A model generated the notes under the pieces. That model did no database searches, was not told the origin of the DNA, and was given only the letters and a program-made list of their open reading frames with translations. A stretch of DNA of 64,000 nucleotides, from assembly GCA_001464955.1 (NCBI GenBank), contig LNEM01000003.1:62001-126000 (forward strand). Reading direction: 5' to 3'. The stretch comes from Rhizobiales bacterium Ga0077537. GTDB taxonomy: Bacteria; Pseudomonadota; Alphaproteobacteria; Rhizobiales; Hyphomicrobiaceae. Positions 34,353-43,103 of the stretch are shown piece by piece (within the stretch, counting starts at the first letter, position 1; each line of letters begins with the position of its first letter). The translations under genes and the position numbers were made by a program.

Positions 34353-35804
34353 TTAATCGCGTTTGATCGCCGCGAAGGCTTCGAGCGCCCTGTCGCGGGC
34401 CATGCGGTGATCGACGATGGGGTGGGGATAGGTGTCGCCGAGGCGAACTCCGGCCGCCGCAAGGACGGCCGGCGGCGCTTCCCAGGGGGCGTGGATCGCG
34501 TCGGCCGGCAAAGCCGAGATCTCGGGGACCCAGCGGCGGACATAGGTGCCTTCGGGGTCGAAGGTCTGGCCCTGCTTGACGGGATTGAAGATGCGAAAGT
34601 AGGGGGCCGCATCGGCGCCGCAGCCGGCGACCCACTGCCAGCTCGCGGCGTTGTTGGCGAGGTCTGCGTCAACCAGGGTATCCCAGAACCACGCCTCGCC
34701 CTGCTGCCAGGGGACCAGCAGATCCTTCACGAGGAACGACGCCGCGATCATGCGGACACGGTTGTGCATGTATCCCGTCGCCCACAGTTCGCGCAGTCCA
34801 GCATCGACGATCGGATAGCCCGTGCGGCCCTTCTTCCAGGCCGCGAAGGCCGCCGGCTCGTCGTGCCATGGGAAGGCGCTGAATTCGGGGCGGAACGGTT
34901 CCGAGGGAAGCGTCGGGAAATGGTGAAGCAAGTGGTAGGAGAACTCCCTCCAGAGCAGCTCTTTCAGGAACTTGAGCATGCTCGCCTCGCCCGCCTTCCC
35001 AGACACATCGGCCGTGCGGGCGGCGTGCCAGCAGGTCAGCGGACTGACTTCACCGAAATGGAGGTGTGGCGAAAGCCGTGACGTTCCAACCACGTCGGGT
35101 CGATCACGGAGATCCTTGTAGCGTGCGATGGGTCCGTCCACGAAGGCGCCGAGGCGGGCTGCTGCACCGGCCTCGCCGGGTTGCCACGCCTCCCGCATGT
35201 CGCCGGCCCAATCGGGCTTCGTCGGAAGGAGGCCGAGATCGGCGATCGGAGCCGACGGTGGCCACACCGTTGGGGCGATCAAGCTCTCCGGGGCCGGCAG
35301 CGGTGCGCGCGGCTCGGGAAGCGCCATGACGGCGCGCGCGAACGGCGAGTAGACCTTGTAGGGGCCTCCTGCTCCGGTCCGGACAGCATCGGGCTCGACG
35401 ATAAGGCTGCCGCCGAAGCGACGCACGTCGAGCCCGTCGCCGCCGAGTGTCTCCTTCAGCGCTCCCTCGAGTGCTGGCGACCACGGCTCGTAGCAGCGCG
35501 TAAAATACACCGCCGACGCGCCCACTTCACGGGCGACAGAGGCGACCGCGTCGAGCGCCGGGCCTTCGCGGACGACGAGGCGCGACCCGAGCTTTTCGAG
35601 GCTCGCCGCAAGGCGGGGGAGGCTGGTCCCGAGCCACCACCGGCTCGCCCCTCCCCTACGCCACTGTCCAGGCGTCGCATCGTCGAGCACGTAGAGCGGA
35701 ATGACGGGCCGACCGCCCCGGGACGCGGCTGACAGCGCCGGGTGATCGGCGAGGCGGAGGTCCTGGCGCAACCAGACGATGACGGGACCTTCGCTCACGG
35801 GCAT
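34353..35804 (-). CDS. phrB: Deoxyribodipyrimidine photolyase
   Basis: A 483-residue class I photolyase/cryptochrome. The N-terminal Rossmann antenna domain starts VIVWLRQDLRLADHPAL and has VYFTRCYEPWSPALE. The C-terminal FAD domain has TSRLSPHLHFGEVSP, WREFSYHLLHHFP, GYPIVDAGLRELWATGYMHNR and WQWVAGCGADAAPYFRIFNP, the conserved flavin- and lesion-binding blocks. It uses blue light to split cyclobutane pyrimidine dimers. The start may be ATG 35804 or GTG 35798; the latter has a better-spaced GGAG. It stands 66 bases upstream of the L,D-transpeptidase gene. Confidence 0.95.
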   Translation of the reverse strand: MPVSEGPVIVWLRQDLRLADHPALSAASRGGRPVIPLYVLDDATPGQWRRGGASRWWLGTSLPRLAASLEKLGSRLVVREGPALDAVASVAREVGASAVYFTRCYEPWSPALEGALKETLGGDGLDVRRFGGSLIVEPDAVRTGAGGPYKVYSPFARAVMALPEPRAPLPAPESLIAPTVWPPSAPIADLGLLPTKPDWAGDMREAWQPGEAGAAARLGAFVDGPIARYKDLRDRPDVVGTSRLSPHLHFGEVSPLTCWHAARTADVSGKAGEASMLKFLKELLWREFSYHLLHHFPTLPSEPFRPEFSAFPWHDEPAAFAAWKKGRTGYPIVDAGLRELWATGYMHNRVRMIAASFLVKDLLVPWQQGEAWFWDTLVDADLANNAASWQWVAGCGADAAPYFRIFNPVKQGQTFDPEGTYVRRWVPEISALPADAIHAPWEAPPAVLAAAGVRLGDTYPHPIVDHRMARDRALEAFAAIKRD

Positions 35805-35853
35805 CTCCAGGCGACTTCTCTCATGAGCCTTACGGACGCGGGGACGGTCCGGT

Positions 35854-36486
35854 TCAGGTGCGCTCGTCGAGCCTGTAGTTGAAGCTCACCGAGATGCGCT
35901 CCGTCTCGGCGTTATTCATCGGGACCTCGTGCCGGAGCCAGCTCTCCCAGAGCAGCAGCGTCCCGGCCTTCGGCGCAACCGAGACGAAGGACTGGGCGTC
36001 GCGAGGCGCCTTCGGGCGGCGCGGCGGGGCGGCCATCATCATGGGCAGGCGCGGGTCCTCGAAACGGATCGCGCCGGCGCCATCCGGCACCTCGACGTAA
36101 TAGGTGCCGCTGACGACCGCATGCGGGTGGATGTGGGCCGTGTGGAAGCCGCCGGGCTCCAGCACGTTGATCCAGATGCTGTCCGCGACCAGCTTGCGCC
36201 GGCCGAGATCGAACTCGGCGGCCCGCGCGAAGTCCGCCACATGCGGATCGATCGCTGCGACCAGATCGGCGAACGCCGGGGCGCGCCACTGGAGATCATC
36301 CAGCGACGCATACGACGTGTAGCCGCGATAGCCGTTGGCCGCGCACCACGCCTGTCCTGCAGCGTCATCGGCGGCAATCGAGATCGCGGCAGCCGCGAGT
36401 TCGTCGTTCAGGCGCTTGCCCGGCGCGCGCTGCGCCAGCTCGGCGCGATAGAGGCGGGTGACGAAGAGGGTTTCGATCTGTGTCAT
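35854..36486 (-). CDS. Putative 2OG-Fe(II) oxygenase (TIGR02466-like)
   Basis: A 210-residue cytoplasmic protein. The core has NVLEPGGFHTAHIHPHAVVSGTYYVEVPDG, with the clustered histidines expected of an Fe(II)-binding cupin, then IRFEDPRL, and GTLLLWESWLRHEVPMNNAETERISVSFNYRL, with a third histidine and an arginine that may bind 2-oxoglutarate. This pattern fits the putative 2OG-Fe(II) oxygenase family found in alphaproteobacteria and marine bacteria; the substrate is unknown. ATG 36486 opens the recognisable domain; upstream frame is antisense to other coding. It follows the selenoprotein gene by 65 bases. Confidence 0.72.
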   Translation of the reverse strand: MTQIETLFVTRLYRAELAQRAPGKRLNDELAAAAISIAADDAAGQAWCAANGYRGYTSYASLDDLQWRAPAFADLVAAIDPHVADFARAAEFDLGRRKLVADSIWINVLEPGGFHTAHIHPHAVVSGTYYVEVPDGAGAIRFEDPRLPMMMAAPPRRPKAPRDAQSFVSVAPKAGTLLLWESWLRHEVPMNNAETERISVSFNYRLDERT

Positions 36487-36551
36487 GGCGTGGCGATACC
36501 GCGCCGGCCGCGTCCCGTCAAAGTCAGCGTGTTGCGGACGGCGTCGGATTG

Positions 36552-37763
36552 TCAGGGCGAGACGTGCGGCGTCGGCACGAAGAAGCGTCCGGCCACCGTC
36601 TTCATGGCATTGTTGTCGCTCGCCATCCCTGCGCGGCGGAGCCTTTGCAGGATCTCGCCGGCCGCCGTCTCGCGCCAGAACCACTGGTCGAGCTGGCGGC
36701 TCGACGGCGCCGGGCCGGATGCCTGCGCCGCCTCGCCGTAGAACGCCTTGATGTCGTCGGCCATGAACCGGACCGTCACCGCCGCCGTCGGCAGATCCGG
36801 CGGTGGGGTCGGCAGGCGACCCGCGAGCACGTCGGCCACGACGTCCGCCCATGCAGCCGGTGCCAGCCGTGAGAGCCCGATGGTCGTCCGGCCGCGGCGC
36901 ACCGCGGCCGTTCGCTGGGCCGTGCCCATCAGAGCCAGCTCGTCGGTGAAATGGCCAACGAGCTCGGTGTCCGTGGCGGTCGCGGCATCGCTCCTGGCGC
37001 GCGAAGCCGGGCCTCGCCAGCCTGGCGCATCGGCCCAACCCGGCGGGTTATCGGCGAAGTCCTCGAGCACGACGGGGCCCTGCGTGCTCTCGAGCTGGCG
37101 CAGCGCACCGAGCAGGATGCGCCGCTGGAAATCCACGTCGTCGGGTTCTCCCAACGGGCGACCGAGCTGGAAGGGCACGAAGAGGGAGCGCGGCGGTTTC
37201 GCCGCTTCAAGGTGCGGGCGTACCAGGCCGATCACCGTCGTCGGGATGCCGGCCGTCTCCACTCCGTGGGCCAGCGCGCTCACGGCGCGCGTACAGAACG
37301 GTCAAACGGGCAAGAAAAGCACCCCATCGACGCGATCGGCGGCGAGGCGGGATGCGAGCGCCGCGACCGTCTCCTGCATGGTCGCGGGATCGGTCGAACC
37401 CATCACTGAATAGTGGGTGTCGGCGACGCTGCCGATCTCGCCGTCGGCGGCCAACTCGCGAAGCCGATCCATCGGGTAGACGACATTGATGTCGCGCTGG
37501 AAGCCATAGCGGTCGAAATTGATCGACACGTGGCTCATCCGGATGTCGGACAAGGGCAGGTCGGAGGCGAGTTCACGAAACTCCGTCGTCCCGTGCAGGA
37601 ACGGCGGCTCAACCGAAGCGTGGAGCGCGGCGCTCGTCACCATGGCGATGCGGCGCGCCGCGAGCGCAGGTCCAGCCACGAATGGCGACGTGTCCGGTGT
37701 GGGGATCGGCAGGGCCAGAATATGGGCCCGGGTCGGCTCCGGGATATCGTCGATCAGCGCCAT
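36552..37763 (-). CDS. GrdB/PrdB-like selenoprotein (TGA read as selenocysteine at residue 154)
   Basis: Two abutting frames (37763-37302 and 37301-36552) form one 403-residue protein if TGA 37302-37304 is selenocysteine. The stop sits in GVLFLPV-U-P-F-C-TRAVSALAHG, a UxxC redox motif at the position expected in glycine/sarcosine/betaine reductase selenoprotein B-family proteins, and the same frame continues without a gap. The N-terminal part has ISINFDRYGFQRDINVVYP-like blocks (VSINFDRYGFQRDINVVYP) and HYSVMGSTDPATM, typical of that family; the C-terminal part has TTVIGLVRPHLEAAKPPR and LGRPLGEPDD. A hairpin follows the TGA. The downstream frame has no ribosome site or proper start. Function in an aerobe is unknown; a dithiol-type reductase is plausible. 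Confidence 0.85.
37274..37290 (-). promoter_or_regulatory. Candidate bacterial SECIS hairpin
   Basis: On the mRNA a perfect six-base stem (GCGCGC/GCGCGC) with the five-base loop CGUGA starts 11 nucleotides after the UGA (37302-37304); the loop begins 18 nucleotides after it. Bacterial SECIS elements lie just downstream of UGA and usually have a G in the first two loop bases, as here. Bound SelB would deliver selenocysteyl-tRNA. No selA, selB, selC or selD lies in this window. Confidence 0.6.
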
Positions 37764-37800
37764 CGGTGGTCCCCCGCACGCAGGACGCGCGCGAGCCCGA

Positions 37801-38397
37801 CTATAGCGGCTTCATCCAGAATTGCATCGGCTTTGCGGTCTCGGCGTCGACGCCGATGTCCTGCCACGTCAGCGAGCCCAACACGCCGGGGACGGGCCGA
37901 TAGCCGCGCTTCAACCAGAATGCGTCGAGGGGTTGGTAGTTCGCAGGCCGCGCCGGGTGGTCCGGGGGGCGCACGACGGCGCAGAAGGCGACGTGGGTGA
38001 AGCCGCCGAGCGCGCGGGCGTGTGCCTCGCGCTCTTCGAAGAACGCGTGGCCCAAGCCACGGCCCCGGTAGGCCGGGAGCAGGACCGACTCCCCGCAATA
38101 GAAGACCCTGGCCAGGTCGTATCCCGCCTGACGCAGGGGCTCCGCTGCCTCGGCGGCGTGCCGTCCCATCGGCGCACCGGTGGCCGCGCCGATCGTCCGG
38201 TTGCCGTCCCGGGCGACGACGACGACGGCCCCCTCGCTTTCGGCGAACGCATGGAAATAGGCCCGCTCGTAATCGTAGGTGCCCTCGTAGAGATAAGGCC
38301 AGTCGCGAAACACCTCGATCCTGAGGCGCGCGAGATCGTCGAGGGTCGAACGGATCGCGCCGCCCGCGAGGGCCTTCACCTCGATCGGCATGCTCAA
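37801..38397 (-). CDS. GNAT-family N-acetyltransferase
   Basis: A 198-residue acetyltransferase fold: GAVVVVARDGNRTIGAATGAPM forms the central strands, and the acetyl-CoA pyrophosphate loop is PAYRGRGLGHAFFEEREAHA (R/Q-x-x-G-x-G/A type, here RGRGLG). ANYQPLDAFWLKRGYRPV near the C-terminus is typical of GNATs. ATG 38397 overlaps the preceding stop as ATGA. The substrate cannot be told. It lies upstream of the selenoprotein gene, 37 bases apart. Confidence 0.82.
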   Translation of the reverse strand: MSMPIEVKALAGGAIRSTLDDLARLRIEVFRDWPYLYEGTYDYERAYFHAFAESEGAVVVVARDGNRTIGAATGAPMGRHAAEAAEPLRQAGYDLARVFYCGESVLLPAYRGRGLGHAFFEEREAHARALGGFTHVAFCAVVRPPDHPARPANYQPLDAFWLKRGYRPVPGVLGSLTWQDIGVDAETAKPMQFWMKPL

Positions 38398-38816
38398 TCC
38401 CCTGCTTCGCCGGTCACCTGCATCAGCCAGTCGGTCAGATTGTAATACGTCGTGATGCGAACGATCAGCCCGTTTTCAACGGCGAAGAAAGTACCGGCCG
38501 GCAGGACGTAGTTCTGGCCGTCTGCAGGAGGCATGCCCTCATCGGTTGCGAGGTACGTGCCTTCGACGTTGAACTCGGCGGCGGCGCGACGACCATCGGC
38601 CGAGACCATCACCACCATGTCGGTCAATTTCTCCGCATAGCAGCGGCTCATGTGTGCCGAGAACGCCCGGAAGGCGTCCTTGCCCGGCCGCCGCATGCCC
38701 TGATTGACGTCGTGCACGACGGTGTCCGACAGGCACGCCAGCAGGGCGTCCGTATCGCCACGGTTGAAGGCGTCGTAGTAGCGGCGAACGAGCGCCTCGG
38801 TTGCGGCGGCGGTCAT
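38394..38816 (-). CDS. SnoaL/NTF2-like protein (ketosteroid isomerase-related)
   Basis: A 140-residue cone-shaped alpha+beta protein of the NTF2 superfamily: RRYYDAFNRGDTDALLACLSDTVVHDVNQG at the N-terminus, then AAAEFNVEGTYLATDEG and FFAVENGLIVRITTYYNLTDW. Members may be isomerases, hydrolases or non-catalytic binders; nothing here decides. ATG 38816 has GGAGATC upstream; a longer frame to 38891 is less likely. The end overlaps the GNAT gene start. Confidence 0.78.
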   Translation of the reverse strand: MTAAATEALVRRYYDAFNRGDTDALLACLSDTVVHDVNQGMRRPGKDAFRAFSAHMSRCYAEKLTDMVVMVSADGRRAAAEFNVEGTYLATDEGMPPADGQNYVLPAGTFFAVENGLIVRITTYYNLTDWLMQVTGEAGD

Positions 38817-38954
38817 CGGCGGATCTCCGTTCTCATGTTTTCCACGCGAGGGCGTCGCACGAACCGAACCCGATGAAAAGCCCCGAGACATCCGTTTGAC
38901 AGTGGGCGCTTCTGGTGGAACCCTCGATCGACATCAGATCGCGAGGTGCCGCCG

Positions 38955-39365
38955 ATGACCGCCGAAACGCCCTTTCTGAAGCCTTCGACGCCGCTCGCCC
39001 CCCTCGCGTCGCGCTACGTCAATGTCGACGCCCTGCCCTGGCAGGAGACGAGGTTTCCCGGCGTCACCATGAAGGTGCTGGTCGAGGACAAGGCCAGCGG
39101 GCTGGTCACGGGCCTCTTTCGTTTCGAGCCGGGCGCGAAACTGCCCTATCATGAGCACGTCGAGATCGAGCAGAGCTTCGTGCTCGAAGGCTCACTGATC
39201 GACGACGAAGGCGAGGCGACTGCGGGCAATTTCGTCTGGCGACCGGCCGGCAACCGGCATGACGCCCATTCGCCGAACGGTTGTCTCGTGCTCTCGATGT
39301 TCCTGAAGCCCAACAAGTTCCTCGACAAGGACACCGTCGGCTGGAACACGAAGGGCGGCACCTGA
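38955..39365 (+). CDS. Cupin-domain protein (ChrR-like)
   Basis: A 136-residue single cupin: SRYVNVDALPWQETRFPGVTMKVLVED, then PYHEHVEIEQSFVLEGSLIDDEG with the metal-binding histidines and glutamate of cupin motif 1, and RPAGNRHDAHSPNGC with the motif 2 histidine. It resembles the C-terminal cupin of ChrR anti-sigma factors but has no zinc-binding N-terminal domain, so it is likely an independent metal-binding enzyme or binder. ATG 38955 has GAGGTGCC upstream. It is divergent from the SnoaL gene. Confidence 0.78.
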   Translation: MTAETPFLKPSTPLAPLASRYVNVDALPWQETRFPGVTMKVLVEDKASGLVTGLFRFEPGAKLPYHEHVEIEQSFVLEGSLIDDEGEATAGNFVWRPAGNRHDAHSPNGCLVLSMFLKPNKFLDKDTVGWNTKGGT

Positions 39366-39375
39366 GCAAGACACG

Positions 39376-39407
39376 CAAAAGGCGTCGCCGCGGGTGCGGC
39401 GACGCCT
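39376..39407 (-). terminator. Terminator between cupin and DUF2076 genes
   Basis: A perfect 12-base stem (AGGCGTCGCCGC/GCGGCGACGCCT) with a four-base loop lies 39380-39407. On the minus strand it is followed by TTTTG, so it terminates the DUF2076 gene; on the plus strand it may slow transcription from the cupin gene. Confidence 0.82.
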
Positions 39408-39436
39408 GATCCAGGTCGATCCGACTGCGGGACCGA

Positions 39437-40222
39437 TCAGTACTCGCTGTCGTCAGCCGAACCCCAGTCGGAGTTGTCGTCGTAGGAGGCGTGCTGCTCG
39501 TTGGCGAGCTCCGCATCCTGCTCGGCGTCCTGCTGCGCGTTGAGCTGCGCCTGTCGATCGGCGTCGTTATCGACGGCGAACGGCGAGTTGTCCGTCGCCG
39601 GCGTGGTCGCCTGATCACCGGTCGCTGCGGAGGCGGACGAGCCACCGCCAAGCATTCCGGACAGCGCGTTGGCCGCCATCATGCCGCCGGCGACGCCCGC
39701 AGCGGTTGCGAGAGCCGAGCGCATGAAGCCGCCGCCCTGCTGAGCGGGCTGCTGCTGCATCGGCGACTGGCCGAACGCACCGCCCGCCATGCCGCCCTGC
39801 TGAGGCTGCTGACCGCCCCACGGCGACCCGGCCCGGGCCTGCGGTGCGGGACGGCTGCCGAACGCGGGGACGCTGCCGCTCCGACGTGGCATCGGCTCGG
39901 GCGCCGGCGCCTGGCGGCCACCACCGAACAGACCGCCGAGGAAGCTGCCGCCTCCTGCCGGTGCCTGCTGGCGCGGCCGGGACGACGCAATTTCATCCTC
40001 GAGATCGCGCATGCGCGCTTCGAGCTCCTCGATCCGTCCCCCGGCCTGCTGGAGGTAATGCTCCTGGGCGAGTACGGACTGGACGAGAAGGTAGGCGGCG
40101 TCAGGCGTTTGACGGACGGCCTGGTTGATCAGGCTCTCGGCCTCCCGGTCCTTGGCGACCGAGCCATTCTCGCGCATCCGGTCGAACAGGCCCTGGATCA
40201 ACTGGCGTTCATCGGGCGTCAT
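39437..40222 (-). CDS. DUF2076-family protein
   Basis: A 261-residue protein of the DUF2076 family: N-terminal helix MTPDERQLIQGLFDRMRENG, VRQTPDAAYLLVQSVLAQEHYL, a coiled coil (GGRIEELEARMRDLEDEIAS), then a Gly/Pro/Gln-rich low-complexity stretch with two hydrophobic Ala/Gly segments (SALATAAGVAGGMMAANALSG) and an acidic Asp/Asn/Gln tail. The function of the family is unknown; some are annotated as periplasmic ligand-binding sensor proteins. ATG 40222 has AAGGAG seven bases upstream. A GGCGTTAAACGCC inverted repeat overlaps the leader region (about 40234-40246). Confidence 0.85.
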   Translation of the reverse strand: MTPDERQLIQGLFDRMRENGSVAKDREAESLINQAVRQTPDAAYLLVQSVLAQEHYLQQAGGRIEELEARMRDLEDEIASSRPRQQAPAGGGSFLGGLFGGGRQAPAPEPMPRRSGSVPAFGSRPAPQARAGSPWGGQQPQQGGMAGGAFGQSPMQQQPAQQGGGFMRSALATAAGVAGGMMAANALSGMLGGGSSASAATGDQATTPATDNSPFAVDNDADRQAQLNAQQDAEQDAELANEQHASYDDNSDWGSADDSEY

Positions 40223-40326
40223 TTTCGTCTCCTTGAGGCGTTAAACGCCGCACTCAGATGGGGGGGAGCCCGCCGATCCGCAAGGCGCGACGGGCTTGTC
40301 GCGTGATCATTTTTTCCGATCACAGG

Positions 40327-41466
40327 TCAGAATACGGCGCCGCGGGCGGCGACGGGCCAGATCGCTTCGACGCGTGGGGAAGCCGTCGCCATGCCACGGA
40401 TGCCGATATACCAGTCATGGAGATTGACGGTCGGATCGCAATGAGGCGGCACCAGCAGGATCTTGTCGCCGAGCCTTGGCCGCTCGTTGCAGGCGACGAG
40501 GTTCAGGCCGCCGTGCTCGTCCGAAGGACGCTCGTAGAGGGCGCCAGCCCAGCCGACGACTTCGGGCATGCCGGATTCGAACGTGAACGCCTTCAATCCG
40601 GCGTCCACGACAGCGCGCTCCGGGACAGGAGCGCTCATGATGGTGGCATAGACGAATAGTGCGTGCTCGAAGGTGTCGAAGCGCGAGCCGTCCGCCTTCT
40701 GGTTGCGGGCGTAATCGGCATCCATGAAGACATAAGAACCGGCCTGCAGCTCGTTATAGACGCCGGAGGCGGCTTCCATCTCGAACGTCCCGGTGCCGGC
40801 ACCGCCGACCACCTCGCAATCGAGACCGGCCTTGCCGAGCGCGCCCACGGTGTCGGCCGTCCACTGGATGGCCTTGCCGATGGCATCCCGGCGCTCGGCA
40901 ACGGTGCGAAGGTGCTGGGCGCGACCCTGGTAGGACTGCAGCCCGGCGAAGGTCAGTCCCTTCTCGCGCGCCACGCGCGTGGCGAGGGCCACGGCGGGTG
41001 CGCCTGGCGGCACGCCGCAGCGGTTGGCGCCGACATCGATCTCGACCAGCACGCGCAACGTGACGCCGGCCTTGCGCGCCGCCGTTCCGAGCGCTTCGAC
41101 CGCCGCCTCGTTGTCGACCGCCACCATGACGCGGGCCTGATGGGCGAGGGCCGCCAGCCGGTCTAGTTTGCGCGCGCCGACGACTTCGTTGGACACGTAG
41201 ACATCCGGGATGCCGCCTTCGACCATCGCCTCGGCCTCGGAGACCTTCTGGCAGCACAGGCCGACCGCGCCCAGCTGCATCTGCTTGAGGCCAATCACAG
41301 GCGACTTGTGCGTCTTGGCGTGCGGCCGCAACCGTACGCCGGCCTTGGAGACGAAATCGGCCATCTTCGCGAGATTTCGCTCGAAGGCGTCGAGATCGAT
41401 CAGGAGTGCCGGCGTGTCGACGTCGGCGAGCGGCATACCGGGCGTGGCGGGGGGCAACTTTGGCAT
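40327..41466 (-). CDS. D-threonine aldolase/D-3-hydroxyaspartate aldolase-like PLP enzyme
   Basis: A 379-residue fold-type III PLP enzyme of the alanine racemase-like group. The PLP lysine is in RLRPHAKTHKSP near residue 51, DTPALLIDLDAFERNL is the N-terminal barrel strand, and the C-terminal metal site is LLVPPHCDPTVNLHDWYIG with conserved His and Cys/Asp. This pattern fits D-threonine aldolase, D-3-hydroxyaspartate aldolase and D-serine dehydratase (DSD1), all cytoplasmic; they cannot be told apart here. Retro-aldol cleavage would give glycine and an aldehyde. Confidence 0.82.
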   Translation of the reverse strand: MPKLPPATPGMPLADVDTPALLIDLDAFERNLAKMADFVSKAGVRLRPHAKTHKSPVIGLKQMQLGAVGLCCQKVSEAEAMVEGGIPDVYVSNEVVGARKLDRLAALAHQARVMVAVDNEAAVEALGTAARKAGVTLRVLVEIDVGANRCGVPPGAPAVALATRVAREKGLTFAGLQSYQGRAQHLRTVAERRDAIGKAIQWTADTVGALGKAGLDCEVVGGAGTGTFEMEAASGVYNELQAGSYVFMDADYARNQKADGSRFDTFEHALFVYATIMSAPVPERAVVDAGLKAFTFESGMPEVVGWAGALYERPSDEHGGLNLVACNERPRLGDKILLVPPHCDPTVNLHDWYIGIRGMATASPRVEAIWPVAARGAVF

Positions 41467-41587
41467 GGAGAGATCCCTGGGTGGCGTCGGGGCGCATCAT
41501 GGCCGGTTTCCGCCGGGCGCCCAAGAGGCTCCATGCATCGACGACCGGCCGGCATCCGGCTGCAGGCGGCGTCGCGCTTGCCGCGCC

Positions 41588-42946
41588 TCAGCGCTCCACG
41601 TACCAGCCTATCCGTGAGAGGCGCCAAGCCGAGATGGCAGTCTCGACCACGTAGGAGAGTATCCAGGCGGCGAGGCCCAGCACGGCCCCGTTGATGTCAG
41701 GGTAGGCAAGGCTCAGCGAGCCCGCCGCTGTCGCGGTCAGTATCCGCAGGACGCCGCTCGCGGCCAGCGAACCCGTCGCGCGCGCCTTGGCGAGAAGCCC
41801 GCGAAACAGGGCGGTCGCGCTCCAGAACGTGGCCATCAGGAAGGTCAGCGTCATCGCCGGTCGGGCGTAGTCCGCGAGTTCGGGCGTCAGCCCCATGACG
41901 CCGCGCAGAATCCTGTCCGAGAGCGGCGTTTCGAACAGCACCAACGCCAGAACCGTGAACACCGCCACCAGTTGGCCGGTGAACACGACGATCGTGCGGA
42001 CGTCCTCGCGGCGCGCCACGAGCGTCTGCGCCGACTGCGTGAGGGTGCGCATCGGGGCCATCAGAAGCGAGACGAGGCCGTGCACGACGCCGAACGCGGC
42101 GATTGCGGTCTCCGCCTGAGCGAGACGGCCGAGGAACAATGTGATGATGAAGATGACGCCCATCTCGGCCGACTGGTTGACGATCAACGGCCACGAGAAC
42201 CGCCAGTACTCTGCGAACGTCTGGCGCTCGTCGCGACGCGCGGGCAGGCGAAGGACCGATCGCCACGCAAAGGCCCAGGCGAAAATCGCTTCGGCCGCCA
42301 TGCACACGACCAGTGCTCCTGCGCCGATCGCGGCGCCTTCCAGCCAGCGCGGCAGAAGGGCCAGCGAGACCGCGAGGGACAGCAGCCGGACGAGGGTGCT
42401 CGCCGTGATGATGATCGTGCGGCGCTCGCTCATCAGGAGGGAAAAAGCCACGCCACGCAGGATCAGAACCGGGATGCTCAACACGAGGAGGCCGATGCAG
42501 GACCGGGCCTGGGCCTGTGCGGCGCCCCCGAGACCGAACCAGCCCCCGAACACGTCATTGCCGAGGCTCGTCGACGCCACTGCGACCGCGATCGATGCCG
42601 GCAGCACGAGGACCGTCGCCATGAACGTCACGAGACGGGCCGCATCGGCGCGCGTCTTCAGGAAGGACAGGCAGATCAGCGCCGTCACTTCAACCGCGCT
42701 GGTGAGGACGAAGTAGAACGTGAAGGACGCATTGAACGCCGCGAGTGCGGTACCCGGCGCCTCGGTTCGCGCGAGGAACGCATGGATGATCGACTTCGAG
42801 ATCATGTTGAGCTCGACCATCAGGACAAGCGGAAAGAAGAACGCATAACACTCGCGCAATCCGAGCGACTTGCGCGCGACCGCAGTCGGGTCCGTCGCAG
42901 ATTGGCGCATATCCGTCATCCGGCTTGGGTTGGTGTCCCGGCGCAT
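41588..42946 (-). CDS. MATE-type/MOP-superfamily membrane protein
   Basis: A 452-residue integral membrane protein with about 12 hydrophobic segments in two similar halves. Segments such as LVLMVELNMISKSIIHAFLAR and WPLIVNQSAEMGVIFIITLFLGRL fit a multidrug/oligosaccharidyl-lipid/polysaccharide exporter superfamily member. No substrate can be named. Start is uncertain: ATG 42946, 42919 or 42910 are in frame and none has a strong ribosome site. Confidence 0.6.
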   Translation of the reverse strand: MRRDTNPSRMTDMRQSATDPTAVARKSLGLRECYAFFFPLVLMVELNMISKSIIHAFLARTEAPGTALAAFNASFTFYFVLTSAVEVTALICLSFLKTRADAARLVTFMATVLVLPASIAVAVASTSLGNDVFGGWFGLGGAAQAQARSCIGLLVLSIPVLILRGVAFSLLMSERRTIIITASTLVRLLSLAVSLALLPRWLEGAAIGAGALVVCMAAEAIFAWAFAWRSVLRLPARRDERQTFAEYWRFSWPLIVNQSAEMGVIFIITLFLGRLAQAETAIAAFGVVHGLVSLLMAPMRTLTQSAQTLVARREDVRTIVVFTGQLVAVFTVLALVLFETPLSDRILRGVMGLTPELADYARPAMTLTFLMATFWSATALFRGLLAKARATGSLAASGVLRILTATAAGSLSLAYPDINGAVLGLAAWILSYVVETAISAWRLSRIGWYVER

Positions 42947-43103
42947 TGGTCCGGGGCATGGGATCGGGGTGAGCGAAGGCTAGCACCTCGGCGGCTCCGT
43001 GCCACTCCCGCCTCGATCGCGTCCAATGTGTTCGGAGCGATCAATCTTGAACGTCTTCTTAACCCGGGTCCGCTTTCATGCACCGACGTCGCGGGAGCCT
43101 GCC

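Noticed and set aside
36552-37283. Downstream half of the selenoprotein as a stand-alone gene starting at GTG 37283
   Set aside because: No ribosome site precedes that GTG, six further in-frame codons fit the family motif, and the upstream frame ends in the same phase at a UxxC motif. A degraded pseudogene is less likely because both halves are otherwise intact.
40234-40246. GGCGTTAAACGCC inverted repeat upstream of DUF2076 as an operator
   Set aside because: Single short repeat next to a ribosome site with no second copy in the window; could be chance.
40287-40320. CGCGAC/GTCGCG hairpin followed by T6 on the plus strand
   Set aside because: No plus-strand gene ends there, and on the minus strand the T-run is on the wrong side for the gene ending at 40327.
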